From NCBI GenBank assembly GCA_902772615.1, contig CACYBC010000044.1:1-6849 (forward strand): 6,849 nucleotides of DNA. Reading direction: 5' to 3'. The position numbers and the translations under genes are program-made. The DNA is from an uncultured Ruminococcus sp. (GTDB lineage Bacteria > Bacillota > Clostridia > Oscillospirales > Ruminococcaceae). The notes under the pieces were generated by a model, which saw only the letters and a program-made list of their open reading frames with translations, searched no databases and was not told the origin of the DNA. This document shows positions 1 to 5,829 of this stretch, in pieces; position 1 is the stretch's first letter; every line of letters starts with the position of its first letter.

Positions 1-45
1 GGAGGAGGAGGTTCCTCCGGCGGAGGCGGCGGCCACGGATTCTAA
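1..45 (+). CDS. C-terminal end of a protein with a glycine-rich tail (partial)
   Basis: Frame 1 is open from the window edge to a TAA at 43-45 and encodes 14 residues: four Gly, two Ser, five Gly, then HGF. Such Gly/Ser-rich endings are common on membrane or secreted proteins, for example TPM-domain (YgcG-like) and DUF2207-type proteins, but no domain is visible here, so the family cannot be named. A terminator-like hairpin begins 7 bases after the stop, which supports this as a true gene end on the plus strand. The low-complexity sequence could in principle be chance. Confidence 0.55.
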   Translation, partial: GGGGSSGGGGGHGF

Positions 46-52
46 AAAGCAT

Positions 53-98
53 ATCTCCTCTCTGCACGCGGTATGGGCGTACAGAGAGGAGATTTCTT
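53..98 (+). terminator. Rho-independent terminator-like hairpin after the glycine-rich gene
   Basis: Bases 53-64 (ATCTCCTCTCTG) are perfectly complementary to 82-93 (CAGAGAGGAGAT). Inside the loop, ACGC (66-69) can pair with GCGT (77-80) after one mismatch, giving a long stem with a 7-base loop. The right arm runs into TTCTT, a short and interrupted U-tract. The position just after the stop at 45 and before the GH25 gene fits termination of the upstream gene. The weak U-tract leaves partial readthrough possible. Confidence 0.7.
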
Positions 99-111
99 AA
101 TAATGTTGGAA

Positions 112-117
112 TATAAT
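112..117 (+). promoter_or_regulatory. Candidate -10 box for the GH25/M50 operon
   Basis: A perfect TATAAT lies 35 bases upstream of the chosen GH25 start and just after the terminator-like hairpin. Transcription would begin near 124 and give a short leader carrying the ribosome binding site. No good -35 hexamer sits 16-18 bases upstream, where the right arm of the hairpin lies, and there is no TGn extension, so support is limited to the -10 match and position. Confidence 0.4.
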
Positions 118-137
118 GGTCTCAGAAGAAATGATAC

Positions 138-144
138 GAGGTGG
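138..144 (+). promoter_or_regulatory. Ribosome binding site that sets the GH25 start
   Basis: GAGGTGG is separated by 7 bases from the ATG at 152. The longer reading from an in-frame ATG at 116 has no such site, and that ATG overlaps the candidate -10 box, so 152 is the better start. Confidence 0.75.
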
Positions 145-151
145 GCATATT

Positions 152-1210
152 ATGAAAAGAAGATGGCTCCTGATGATCCCTGTGATCGTGTTCTGCATCA
201 TGTCTGTGGCTTTCGTCGCGATCCTGGGCAAACGGCTTAAAGCGGCTGAAGCGCAGAAGACCGCGCTGGAATCCGAGATACGCGATCTCCAGGCGGAACT
301 GGAGAAGCCCTCGGATGTGGAACAGATCATGGCTCAGTATGAAGGCAAGGCACTGGATAACGGAGAGGTGTATTACAGCAGGGAAAGCCTCAAGGAGAAG
401 GCTAGAGACGCCATGTCGCTCACCGAGCTGATGGCAATGATCTACAGCGACAGGGCTGTCTATTATGACGGAAAGCAGTATGTCTATGCCCCGATCCTCG
501 ACAATGTGAAAAAGACCGATGTCGATATAAACAGGATCATCACTGACGAGGAGAGCGGACTCAAGACATATACCGATACTTCCGGACATACGGCACTGAA
601 GGGCATAGATGTCTCGGAATGGCAGGGTCCCATAGACTGGTCCAGGGTAAAGGCAGACGGCGTACAGTTCGCGTTTATCAGAGCCGGCCTGAGAGGTTAT
701 GAGTCCGGCACCATCTATGAGGACACCAGAGTCAGGGAGAATCTGGAAGGCGCAACGTCGAACGGGATACCCGTGGGCATGTATTTCTATACTCAGGCCG
801 CTACACCGAAGGAAGCCGTCGAGGAAGCGGAGATGGTGCTCAATATAATAAGCGGATATGATGTGACCTGGCCCATAGTTCTCGACGCGGAGCTTGAGAA
901 CTCTTCTACGTCAAGGACAAAGGACCTGACCGCGCGCCAGAGAACAGAGAACGCGATAGCGTTCTGCGAGAGGATCAGACTGGCAGGCTACAAGACCATG
1001 ATCTACGGCAACCTGAGGATGCTGTGCGGGGAGATGGAGATCGAGAAACTCGAGGAGTATGACAAGTGGTTCGCCCAGTATTTCTACCTGCCGAGATATC
1101 CCTATGAGTTCGGGATATGGCAGTACTCCAGCACAGGAAGAGTCAGCGGAATCAGCGGGGACGTGGACCTCAACCTGGCATTCCGGGATTACGGTGCACA
1201 GGAGGGATAA
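152..1210 (+). CDS. Membrane-anchored GH25 lysozyme (N-acetylmuramidase)
   Basis: This 352-residue protein should cleave the beta-1,4 bond between N-acetylmuramic acid and N-acetylglucosamine in peptidoglycan, outside the membrane. Residues 1-5 are basic (MKRRW) and about 6-25 form one hydrophobic helix, read as an uncleaved signal anchor. Residues 27-52 look like a short coiled coil rich in Ala, Glu and Leu. Residues 53-147 form a linker with no domain I recognise. The GH25 domain spans about 148-345: DVSEWQG (153-159), FAFIRAG (173-179), PVGMYFYTQA (207-216), PIVLDAE (241-247), WFAQY (306-310) and FGIWQYSS then GDVDLN (320-341). By comparison with the family, D153, D245 and E247 match the conserved acidic residues, with E247 the likely acid catalyst, so the enzyme looks intact. 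The next gene starts 3 bp after its stop. The GH25 assignment is strong; the biological role (wall remodelling or other) is inferred. Confidence 0.93.
   Translation: MKRRWLLMIPVIVFCIMSVAFVAILGKRLKAAEAQKTALESEIRDLQAELEKPSDVEQIMAQYEGKALDNGEVYYSRESLKEKARDAMSLTELMAMIYSDRAVYYDGKQYVYAPILDNVKKTDVDINRIITDEESGLKTYTDTSGHTALKGIDVSEWQGPIDWSRVKADGVQFAFIRAGLRGYESGTIYEDTRVRENLEGATSNGIPVGMYFYTQAATPKEAVEEAEMVLNIISGYDVTWPIVLDAELENSSTSRTKDLTARQRTENAIAFCERIRLAGYKTMIYGNLRMLCGEMEIEKLEEYDKWFAQYFYLPRYPYEFGIWQYSSTGRVSGISGDVDLNLAFRDYGAQEG
1201..1206 (+). promoter_or_regulatory. Ribosome binding site overlapping the end of the GH25 gene
   Basis: GGAGGG lies within the last codons of the GH25 gene and is 7 bases from the GTG start at 1214. 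It supports the GTG start and suggests translational coupling of the two genes. Confidence 0.75.
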
Positions 1211-1213
1211 AAC

Positions 1214-2350
1214 GTGAAAGGCAGGAAGTCTGCGGGCAGGATAGTCTACAGCATAGTCAACGCAGCTCTGGGACTCGCTGTCGGAGCAGCGGCTGCGCTG
1301 ATGTCGCCTATGATGCAGGATATCAGTAACAAATCCTTCGGAAGATATCTTCTGGATGTAGCGGTGACTATGCTGTCGCTGCTGCTTGCCTTCCTGATTC
1401 AGATAGTCATCCACGAAGCAGGCCATCTGGTATTCGGACTGATTTCTGGATACAGATTCTCCTCCTTCAGGGTACTGAGCTGTATGATCAAGATGGAAGA
1501 CGGCAAGCCGGTCTTCAAGAAACTGAAACTGAGCGGCACCGCAGGGCAGTGCATAATGATACCTCCGGATATGGTGGACGGAAAGCTGCCGTACAGGCTT
1601 TACAATCTGGGCGGCGCGCTGATGAACGTGATCACCAGCGTCCTGTTTCTGATCACCGCGCTGCTGCTGAGAAGAGCAGGACTGGGGTACAGATATCTGA
1701 TCATCCTCGCTATGGTCGGCATCTATACTGCGCTGACGAACGCCGTGCCCGTCAATATAACCGTGCCCAACGACGGTTACAACGCACTGTTCCTCGGAAA
1801 GGATCCGAATGCGGTCAGGTCGTTCTGGACACAGCTGAAGATCAACCAGCTTGCCGGGGAAGGCGTCCGCATGAAGGACATGCCGGAGGAATGGTTCGAG
1901 GTACCGCAGGACGCAGACATGAGCAACTATCTGGTGGCGTACAACTTGATAGCAAGAGAGAACAGGCTGCTGGACAGCCTTGATCTCGCCAGAGCAGAGG
2001 AACTGATAGACCGGATGATTGCGGATGGAACGGCTATACCCGATCTCTACAGAGCGCTGCTGCTCAATGATAAAGTCTTTCTTGATCTCCTGAGGAACGG
2101 AAAGGAAGCGGATGTGTCCGTGCTTGAACAGAAGAAAGTGGCTGCCGTGCTCAGACAGATGAAGGCTTTCCCGTCAGTGCTGCGCACGCGGTACGCGGAA
2201 CAGCTTCTGTGCCGCGGTGACGAAGCGAAGGCGCAGGAGATACTCGCAGAATTCGATAAGGTATCCCTGACATATCCGTCTCCCGCGGACATAGAGTCCG
2301 AAAGGGAACTCATAAAGACGGCAGCGGAACGCAGACAACAGGAAATTTGA
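1214..2350 (+). CDS. M50 (site-2 protease-like) membrane metallopeptidase
   Basis: This 378-residue polytopic protein starts with GTG behind a good ribosome binding site. The zinc-binding HEAGH motif is at 67-71 inside a hydrophobic helix (about 48-75), giving H67 and H71 as ligands and E68 as catalytic residue. NLGGALMN (131-138) occupies the place of the family's AGPxxN segment, and VPNDGYNAL (184-192) resembles the usual second motif with D187 as probable third zinc ligand. Hydrophobic segments lie at about 16-33, 48-66, 132-152 and 160-178. Residues from about 200 to 378 form a charged, alpha-helical, TPR-like region of unknown function, probably cytosolic. Family members cut transmembrane helices or remnant peptides in regulated proteolysis. 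No PDZ domain is seen. Its substrate is unknown; the adjacent single-pass GH25 protein is an attractive but unproven candidate. A perfect bidirectional terminator follows. Confidence 0.85.
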   Translation: MKGRKSAGRIVYSIVNAALGLAVGAAAALMSPMMQDISNKSFGRYLLDVAVTMLSLLLAFLIQIVIHEAGHLVFGLISGYRFSSFRVLSCMIKMEDGKPVFKKLKLSGTAGQCIMIPPDMVDGKLPYRLYNLGGALMNVITSVLFLITALLLRRAGLGYRYLIILAMVGIYTALTNAVPVNITVPNDGYNALFLGKDPNAVRSFWTQLKINQLAGEGVRMKDMPEEWFEVPQDADMSNYLVAYNLIARENRLLDSLDLARAEELIDRMIADGTAIPDLYRALLLNDKVFLDLLRNGKEADVSVLEQKKVAAVLRQMKAFPSVLRTRYAEQLLCRGDEAKAQEILAEFDKVSLTYPSPADIESERELIKTAAERRQQEI

Positions 2351-2366
2351 TCGTAAATACACAAAA

Positions 2367-2391
2367 AAAGCCGGTGCTATGCACCGGCTTT
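2367..2391. terminator. Bidirectional intrinsic terminator between convergent genes
   Basis: AAAGCCGGTGC (2367-2377) and GCACCGGCTTT (2381-2391) are perfect inverse complements around a 3-base TAT loop. On the plus strand the stem ends in TTT followed by CGTTT, 17 bases after the M50 stop. On the minus strand it ends in a run of seven T, starting 16 bases after the reductase stop at 2407. It therefore probably ends both convergent transcripts, and is stronger for the minus strand. Confidence 0.92.
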
Positions 2392-2406
2392 CGTTTATGT
2401 ATCTGT

Positions 2407-3525
2407 TCATACGTAGGACTCTATCTCGCGGCATCTCTCAAGCAGGGAGATGATCGGAAGGTGCTGCGGGCAGATGCCTTCGCACTGACCGCACTGGATG
2501 CAGTCGCTGGCCTGGCCGCGTCCCTGGGTGACGATGACGTACTCCCTCTTCGTACGGAAAGCGGGGCTTCCCTTCTTGCGGTTTTCCACAGCAAAGATCT
2601 CCGGGATCGGGATATTCATGGGGCAACCGGGAGTGCAGTAGTGGCAGGCGGTGCAGGGGATCGACTGGTCCGCGTTGAGCGCTGCCTGGCACGCTTCGAT
2701 GACCTTGACTTCATGCTCATCTAGAGGCTTGAAATCCTTCATGTAGGACAGGTTGTCCTCCATCTGTTCTATGTTGCTCATGCCGCTGAGCACCGTGAAG
2801 ATGCCTTCCTGACTGCACACGAAGCGGATCGCCCAGGATGAGTAGGACATGCCGCTGCCTTCTGCGTCGAGGATAGCCTTGACGGAGTCGATGGGATCGG
2901 CGAGGATACCCCCCTTTACGGGCTCCATGACCACTACGGGCTTGCCGTGAGCCTTGCAGATCTCAAGATTCTTCTTCGAGTTGACGCCGGGATTCTCCCA
3001 GTCGGCGTAGTTGATCTGCAGCTGAACGAAATCCACATCCGGATGCTTTGTCAGGAGCTCTTCGAGAAGTTCCGGATCTGCATGGAAGGAGAAACCGTAA
3101 TGCTTTACCAGACCCTTTTCCTTGAGTTCTTTTACATAGTCCCAGAGATGGAACCTGTCGTACTTCTCGTAGTTGCCGCGCTGCAGCGCATGAAGCAGAT
3201 AGTAGTCGAAATAACCGGCTCCGCTCCTCTCCAGACTGGTGAGAAGCTCTTTCTTGGCTGTCTCCTCGTCGTTGACTTCATCATTGCACATGAGCTTGGT
3301 AGCGAGCGTATAGCTCTCTCTGGGATATCTTTCGACGAGAGCTTTCTTTATCGCTTCCTCCGAGCCCGGATATGCGAAGGCGGTGTCGAAATATGTGCCG
3401 CCTGCTTCAAGGAACAGGTCCACCATCTTCGAGACCTGGGGAACGTCTATGGCGCCGTCCTCAAGCCTCGGAAGGCGCATGAGTCCGAATCCGAGTTTGA
3501 ATTTGTTTACCATGTCGTTTGCCAT
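2407..3525 (-). CDS. Aldo/keto reductase with C-terminal 2x[4Fe-4S] ferredoxin domain
   Basis: This 372-residue cytosolic enzyme is predicted to reduce an aldehyde or ketone, or run the reverse reaction, with a nicotinamide cofactor. The AKR barrel covers about residues 8-265, starting with LGFGLMRLP. The expected tetrad is visible: D47 and Y52 (FDTAFAY), K77 (ATKLM) and H112 (YLLHAL). EPVKGGILAD (201-210) and VLSGMSNIEQMEDNL (245-259) are typical cofactor-side segments. The C-terminal domain carries two clean cluster motifs, CTACHYCTPGCP (291-302) and CIQCGQCEGICP (342-353), giving all eight cysteines. This fusion is common in anaerobic Firmicutes and implies electron exchange with ferredoxin-like partners; the substrate cannot be told. 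The start is set by GAGGT 5 bases before the ATG at 3525. A longer GTG reading from 3537 would put the ribosome binding site inside the coding region. It lies 89 bp downstream of the hydrolase gene and ends at the bidirectional terminator. Confidence 0.92.
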   Translation of the reverse strand: MANDMVNKFKLGFGLMRLPRLEDGAIDVPQVSKMVDLFLEAGGTYFDTAFAYPGSEEAIKKALVERYPRESYTLATKLMCNDEVNDEETAKKELLTSLERSGAGYFDYYLLHALQRGNYEKYDRFHLWDYVKELKEKGLVKHYGFSFHADPELLEELLTKHPDVDFVQLQINYADWENPGVNSKKNLEICKAHGKPVVVMEPVKGGILADPIDSVKAILDAEGSGMSYSSWAIRFVCSQEGIFTVLSGMSNIEQMEDNLSYMKDFKPLDEHEVKVIEACQAALNADQSIPCTACHYCTPGCPMNIPIPEIFAVENRKKGSPAFRTKREYVIVTQGRGQASDCIQCGQCEGICPQHLPIISLLERCREIESYV

Positions 3526-3530
3526 TTGAG

Positions 3531-3535
3531 ACCTC
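3531..3535 (-). promoter_or_regulatory. Ribosome binding site that sets the reductase start
   Basis: On the minus strand GAGGT is followed by 5 bases and then ATG (3525-3523). The alternative GTG at 3537-3535 overlaps this site, so the ATG is preferred. Confidence 0.7.
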
Positions 3536-3578
3536 ACTTGTTCAGTAATATATGAATATGTTTATTCTTGCCTGTATT

Positions 3579-3607
3579 CAAAATAATTATAACACGGCCA
3601 AAGTCAA
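3579..3607 (-). promoter_or_regulatory. Candidate promoter for the aldo/keto reductase
   Basis: On the minus strand TTGACT (3607-3602) is followed after 16 bases by TATTTT, which ends near 3580. A perfect TATAAT (3591-3586) also lies here but is only 10 bases from TTGACT, so it would need a different, poor -35. The region is AT-rich compared with the flanking genes and sits between the hydrolase stop and the reductase start, as expected if the reductase has its own transcript. The exact elements are uncertain. Confidence 0.4.
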
Positions 3608-3614
3608 TCGGACT

Positions 3615-4577
3615 TCAGCTGAACAGTTTTTCCACTAGAGTCCTGCCCCAGAGCTCGGGTTCCTCCTTGATGGGGGAGTGGGCGGATTCGCTGAACGGCA
3701 CATATTCCTTGTAGGGAGCTTCAAGAGCATCGAACCAGGTCTTTACCAGCTCAGTAGGGGTGTTCCAGTCGTGATCTCCCTGGAACAGGTAGACGGGCAC
3801 GTCCAGCTTTTTCACGTCCCTGTCGAACTGCAGAGAGACTACCTCGGGCCACAGTTTCTCAAGACAGTGGAACGTCCCCTTGGCATATCTGTAAAAATCC
3901 GGTACGAGCCTGTATTCACCGGAGGTGATGAACGGCACAAGGACCGACCTGATTATGTTTTCCCTGTGTTTGTATGAGCCGCCGCCGAACTTTGTCATGT
4001 AGTTGCGCTGCACCATCAGCGCATCGATCCCGCCGCTGTACGACCCGCCGACAGGCTCACCGATGGCTTCCAGATCCCTGAGGGCTTTCGCGTCGTTGTG
4101 TTCCTTTGCGTATCTGACAGTGAAATCATATGAGATCTTCTCGTTCTCCGGACCGTTGATGAACTGGCCCATCCCCACATACGCCCTGATGGTCTCGGGA
4201 TATTTCAGCAGGTAGCATACACCGAGTATGCTGCCCCAGGAGTGCCCCACGAAGAAGATCTTCTCCTTGCCGAACCTGTTCCTGAGATAATCCACTACAT
4301 CGTGCATGTCCTCGACCTGCTGCTCGATGGTCATGGGTTCGTCTTTCCTGCTTCTGCGGTAGTTTTTTCCGGCCATGCGCTGGTCCCAGCATACCATGAC
4401 GCAGTGATCGGCCAGATATCTGCTCTGCTGGGGCATCACCCAGCTTCTGTCACATACTCCGGGACCGCCGTGCACAAAGAGAAGGACCTCTGAACCGGGG
4501 CGGTTGGAGCGTATATGGATGTTCTGAACATCTCCGTTCACGGGGATATCCAGGACTTCATCAAACACGTATCTCAT
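3615..4577 (-). CDS. Alpha/beta hydrolase, proline iminopeptidase-like (peptidase family S33)
   Basis: This 320-residue protein has no signal peptide and is probably cytosolic. HGGPG (36-40) is the oxyanion-hole signature of proline iminopeptidases and relatives, followed by CWDQRMAGKN (63-72), matching the family's D-Q-R-G segment. GHSWGS (111-116) holds the nucleophile S113. GDHDWNTP (267-274) supplies the likely acid D270, and ESAHSP (297-302) the catalytic histidine H300. Residues about 135-245 form the variable cap that sets specificity. The triad looks complete, so an active serine hydrolase is expected. Removal of an N-terminal amino acid, often proline, from small peptides is the family guess, but esterase or amidase activity is possible. 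The start is fixed by GGAGGT 5 bases before ATG 4577. The gene begins 14 bp after azlD and is probably co-transcribed with azlCD. Confidence 0.88.
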   Translation of the reverse strand: MRYVFDEVLDIPVNGDVQNIHIRSNRPGSEVLLFVHGGPGVCDRSWVMPQQSRYLADHCVMVCWDQRMAGKNYRRSRKDEPMTIEQQVEDMHDVVDYLRNRFGKEKIFFVGHSWGSILGVCYLLKYPETIRAYVGMGQFINGPENEKISYDFTVRYAKEHNDAKALRDLEAIGEPVGGSYSGGIDALMVQRNYMTKFGGGSYKHRENIIRSVLVPFITSGEYRLVPDFYRYAKGTFHCLEKLWPEVVSLQFDRDVKKLDVPVYLFQGDHDWNTPTELVKTWFDALEAPYKEYVPFSESAHSPIKEEPELWGRTLVEKLFS

Positions 4578-4582
4578 TTTGG

Positions 4583-4588
4583 ACCTCC
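4583..4588 (-). promoter_or_regulatory. Ribosome binding site that sets the hydrolase start
   Basis: GGAGGT on the minus strand, 5 bases before the ATG at 4577, lies in the 14-bp gap after the azlD stop. The open frame extends 30 codons upstream to 4667, but that stretch overlaps azlD and has no family similarity, so it is not used. Confidence 0.8.
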
Positions 4589-4591
4589 GTT

Positions 4592-4894
4592 CTATAAAAG
4601 CGCATCCATCACGAAGACAGTGACGCTGCATAATACCGCGACCGGGAACAGCCCTCCGCCCATCCATGCGAGCAGCACCCCTGCTGCGAGAGCAACGGCG
4701 CCTGCCAGCGGATGCGCAGCCGCTGTGATGATGGCTGGAAAAGTCATCACGGCGAGCGTCACGTAGGGAACGTAAAAGAGGAAAGATCTGAGGAAGCGGC
4801 TCTTTATCTGTTTTCTTATCACTGTCATCGGAAGGACTCTGATCAGGAAGGAGACTCCGGCCATGACCGCTATATAGATGTAATTGTTACGCAT
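4592..4894 (-). CDS. azlD: AzlD: small subunit of branched-chain amino acid exporter
   Basis: This 100-residue membrane protein is the usual length for AzlD. It is hydrophobic throughout, with segments at about 5-22, 38-58, 63-80 and 82-98. The typical N-terminal signature is visible as FLIRVLPMTVIRKQ (16-29), followed by the SFLFYVPYVTLAVMTFP region (37-53). AzlD works with AzlC, the large subunit, to export branched-chain amino acids and some analogues; the pair is best known from Bacillus subtilis. Its ATG lies inside the azlC 3' end (8-bp overlap), and its strong site GAAGGAGG (4908-4901) is within azlC coding sequence 6 bases from the start. This indicates translational coupling and matched subunit production. 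Confidence 0.9.
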   Translation of the reverse strand: MRNNYIYIAVMAGVSFLIRVLPMTVIRKQIKSRFLRSFLFYVPYVTLAVMTFPAIITAAAHPLAGAVALAAGVLLAWMGGGLFPVAVLCSVTVFVMDALL

Positions 4895-5615
4895 CCTGTT
4901 CCTCCTTCACCGGGAAAAGAAGTGCCACGGCAGAGGCGATTATGACGGTCAGGATCATGATCCTTGTGCCCTCCGAAACGGAGGAGAAAAGAGATACCTG
5001 TCCGGACAGCCAGCTCAGAAGGAAACTTGCAAGCACCGTGAACAGGACCACCGGATCTTTCCTGGCCGGCGGCACTATTATCGCAATGAACATGCCGAAT
5101 ATGGATACGCTCAGAGCAGTGACCACTGACGCAGGCAGGATGTTTCCGGCGATCACCCCGAACATGGTCCCAAATGCCCAGGGCAGCACGGACGTGGAGG
5201 CCAGACCGTAGGTGTACTGCGGATTCAGGTATCCCTCACGGGAAATGCTTGCGCCGAATATCTCGTCAGTTATGAAGGTACCCATACCGATGCGGTGCAG
5301 CGTTGAGGTCTCTGGATCAAGTCTCTGGCTCATGGCGCAGCTCATCAGGATGTATCTGCAGTTCGTTATGAAGATCACTGCGGCCATCTCCAGATAAGAA
5401 GCGCCGGCCGCTATAAGAGTGAACGCAGCATACTCGCCGGCAGAGGCTATGGTCAGGAGACTGGCGGTGAAAGCCTGAAAAGGATCCAGTCCGGCTGCCT
5501 TTGCGGAGATGCCGAGCGAGAACGCGACTGCGAAGTATCCCAGTCCAATAGGAATCCCGTCCCTCGCTCCCTGAGCGAAGACATGTCCGTGTTCCGAATG
5601 TGTTCTGTCCTGCAT
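4887..5615 (-). CDS. azlC: AzlC: large subunit of branched-chain amino acid exporter
   Basis: This 242-residue polytopic inner-membrane protein matches AzlC in length and signatures: GARDGIPIGLGYFAVAFSLGI (16-36), ASAGEYAAFTLIAAG (57-71), the NCRYILMSCAMSQRL segment (85-99) and TDEIFGAS (116-123). Later hydrophobic stretches lie at about 138-158, 160-181, 188-206 and 216-234. With AzlD it should export branched-chain amino acids, preventing toxic accumulation during peptide uptake or imbalance; the exact substrate is inferred from the family. The start is a judgement: the frame is open to 5735, but that start lies in the candidate -35 box. ATG 5615 gives the usual N-terminus and has a purine-rich GAAGAGAG upstream at a long spacing. 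ATG 5666 would add 17 basic residues without a visible ribosome binding site. The operon is azlC-azlD-hydrolase. Confidence 0.9.
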   Translation of the reverse strand: MQDRTHSEHGHVFAQGARDGIPIGLGYFAVAFSLGISAKAAGLDPFQAFTASLLTIASAGEYAAFTLIAAGASYLEMAAVIFITNCRYILMSCAMSQRLDPETSTLHRIGMGTFITDEIFGASISREGYLNPQYTYGLASTSVLPWAFGTMFGVIAGNILPASVVTALSVSIFGMFIAIIVPPARKDPVVLFTVLASFLLSWLSGQVSLFSSVSEGTRIMILTVIIASAVALLFPVKEEQDA

Positions 5616-5706
5616 GTTGTCTGCTCTCTTCGTTCGCCGTGGTAAAGCACTGCGGATGATATGCATGCTGAAATGAATTATATGCAGCTTTGCATCTTTC
5701 CAGACA

Positions 5707-5735
5707 ATTATACGATTGACGCGGAAGAGGAACAA
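5707..5735 (-). promoter_or_regulatory. Candidate sigma-A-type promoter for azlC-azlD-hydrolase
   Basis: On the minus strand TTGTTC (5735-5730) is followed after exactly 17 bases by a perfect TATAAT (5712-5707). Transcription would begin near 5700, leaving a leader of about 85 bases before azlC. The -35 matches the consensus at only three positions. A second TATAAT at 5682-5677 has a weaker partner, TTGTCT, at a 19-base spacing. The leader is too short for a T-box, and I see no clear attenuator in it. Confidence 0.6.
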
Positions 5736-5746
5736 GGACCGTCCTT
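5734..5746. repeat. Perfect 13-bp dyad, candidate operator between divergent promoters
   Basis: AAGGAC and GTCCTT flank a single central C, a perfect inverted repeat with odd symmetry. It touches the azlC -35 box (5730-5735) and ends one base before the TGn of the glycosylase -10 element, a position where one bound regulator could affect both genes. Short dyads occur by chance, so function is inferred from position. Confidence 0.45.
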
Positions 5747-5747
5747 A

Positions 5748-5756
5748 TGGTAGAAT
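5748..5756 (+). promoter_or_regulatory. Candidate extended -10 promoter for the YcaQ-like gene
   Basis: TGGTAGAAT is a TGn extension directly joined to TAGAAT, a five-of-six match to the -10 consensus. No good -35 is present at the right distance, which suits an extended -10 promoter. Transcription would begin near 5763, giving a leader of roughly 67 bases before the ATG at 5830. Confidence 0.5.
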
Positions 5757-5774
5757 CCTGTTATGAGGAACAGG
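5757..5774 (+). repeat. Small inverted repeat at the start of the YcaQ-like transcript
   Basis: CCTGTT (5757-5762) and AACAGG (5769-5774) are perfect inverse complements around a 6-base spacer. They span the predicted transcription start, so the repeat could be an operator rather than an RNA hairpin; it lacks a U-tract and is not a terminator. Confidence 0.4.
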
Positions 5775-5829
5775 TCACGCGACAGGACCCGCAGATGTCT
5801 CTGTCAGCGTTTCAGAACGGACGCACAAG

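Noticed and set aside
116..151. Longer GH25 reading starting at ATG 116
   Set aside because: It overlaps the candidate -10 box, has no ribosome binding site, and would put acidic residues ahead of the basic signal-anchor N-terminus; ATG 152 has GAGGTGG at 7 bases.
911..1426. 171-codon minus-strand open frame across the GH25/M50 junction
   Set aside because: It lies opposite two well-supported genes, has low-quality composition rich in His, Arg and Cys, and no family resemblance.
2947..3555. 202-codon plus-strand open frame opposite the aldo/keto reductase
   Set aside because: It is fully antisense to most of a clearly coding gene with intact motifs, has no recognisable domain, and is a shadow frame.
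3601..3615. Inverted repeat AAGTC-AATCG-GACTT after the hydrolase stop, considered as a terminator
   Set aside because: The stem has only 5 weak pairs and no adjoining T-run in the minus-strand direction.
5616..5700. azlC leader considered as a T-box, riboswitch or leader-peptide attenuator
   Set aside because: It is only about 85 bases, has no T-box element or branched-chain-rich leader peptide, and only short TGCA/ATGCAT repeats without a terminator hairpin.
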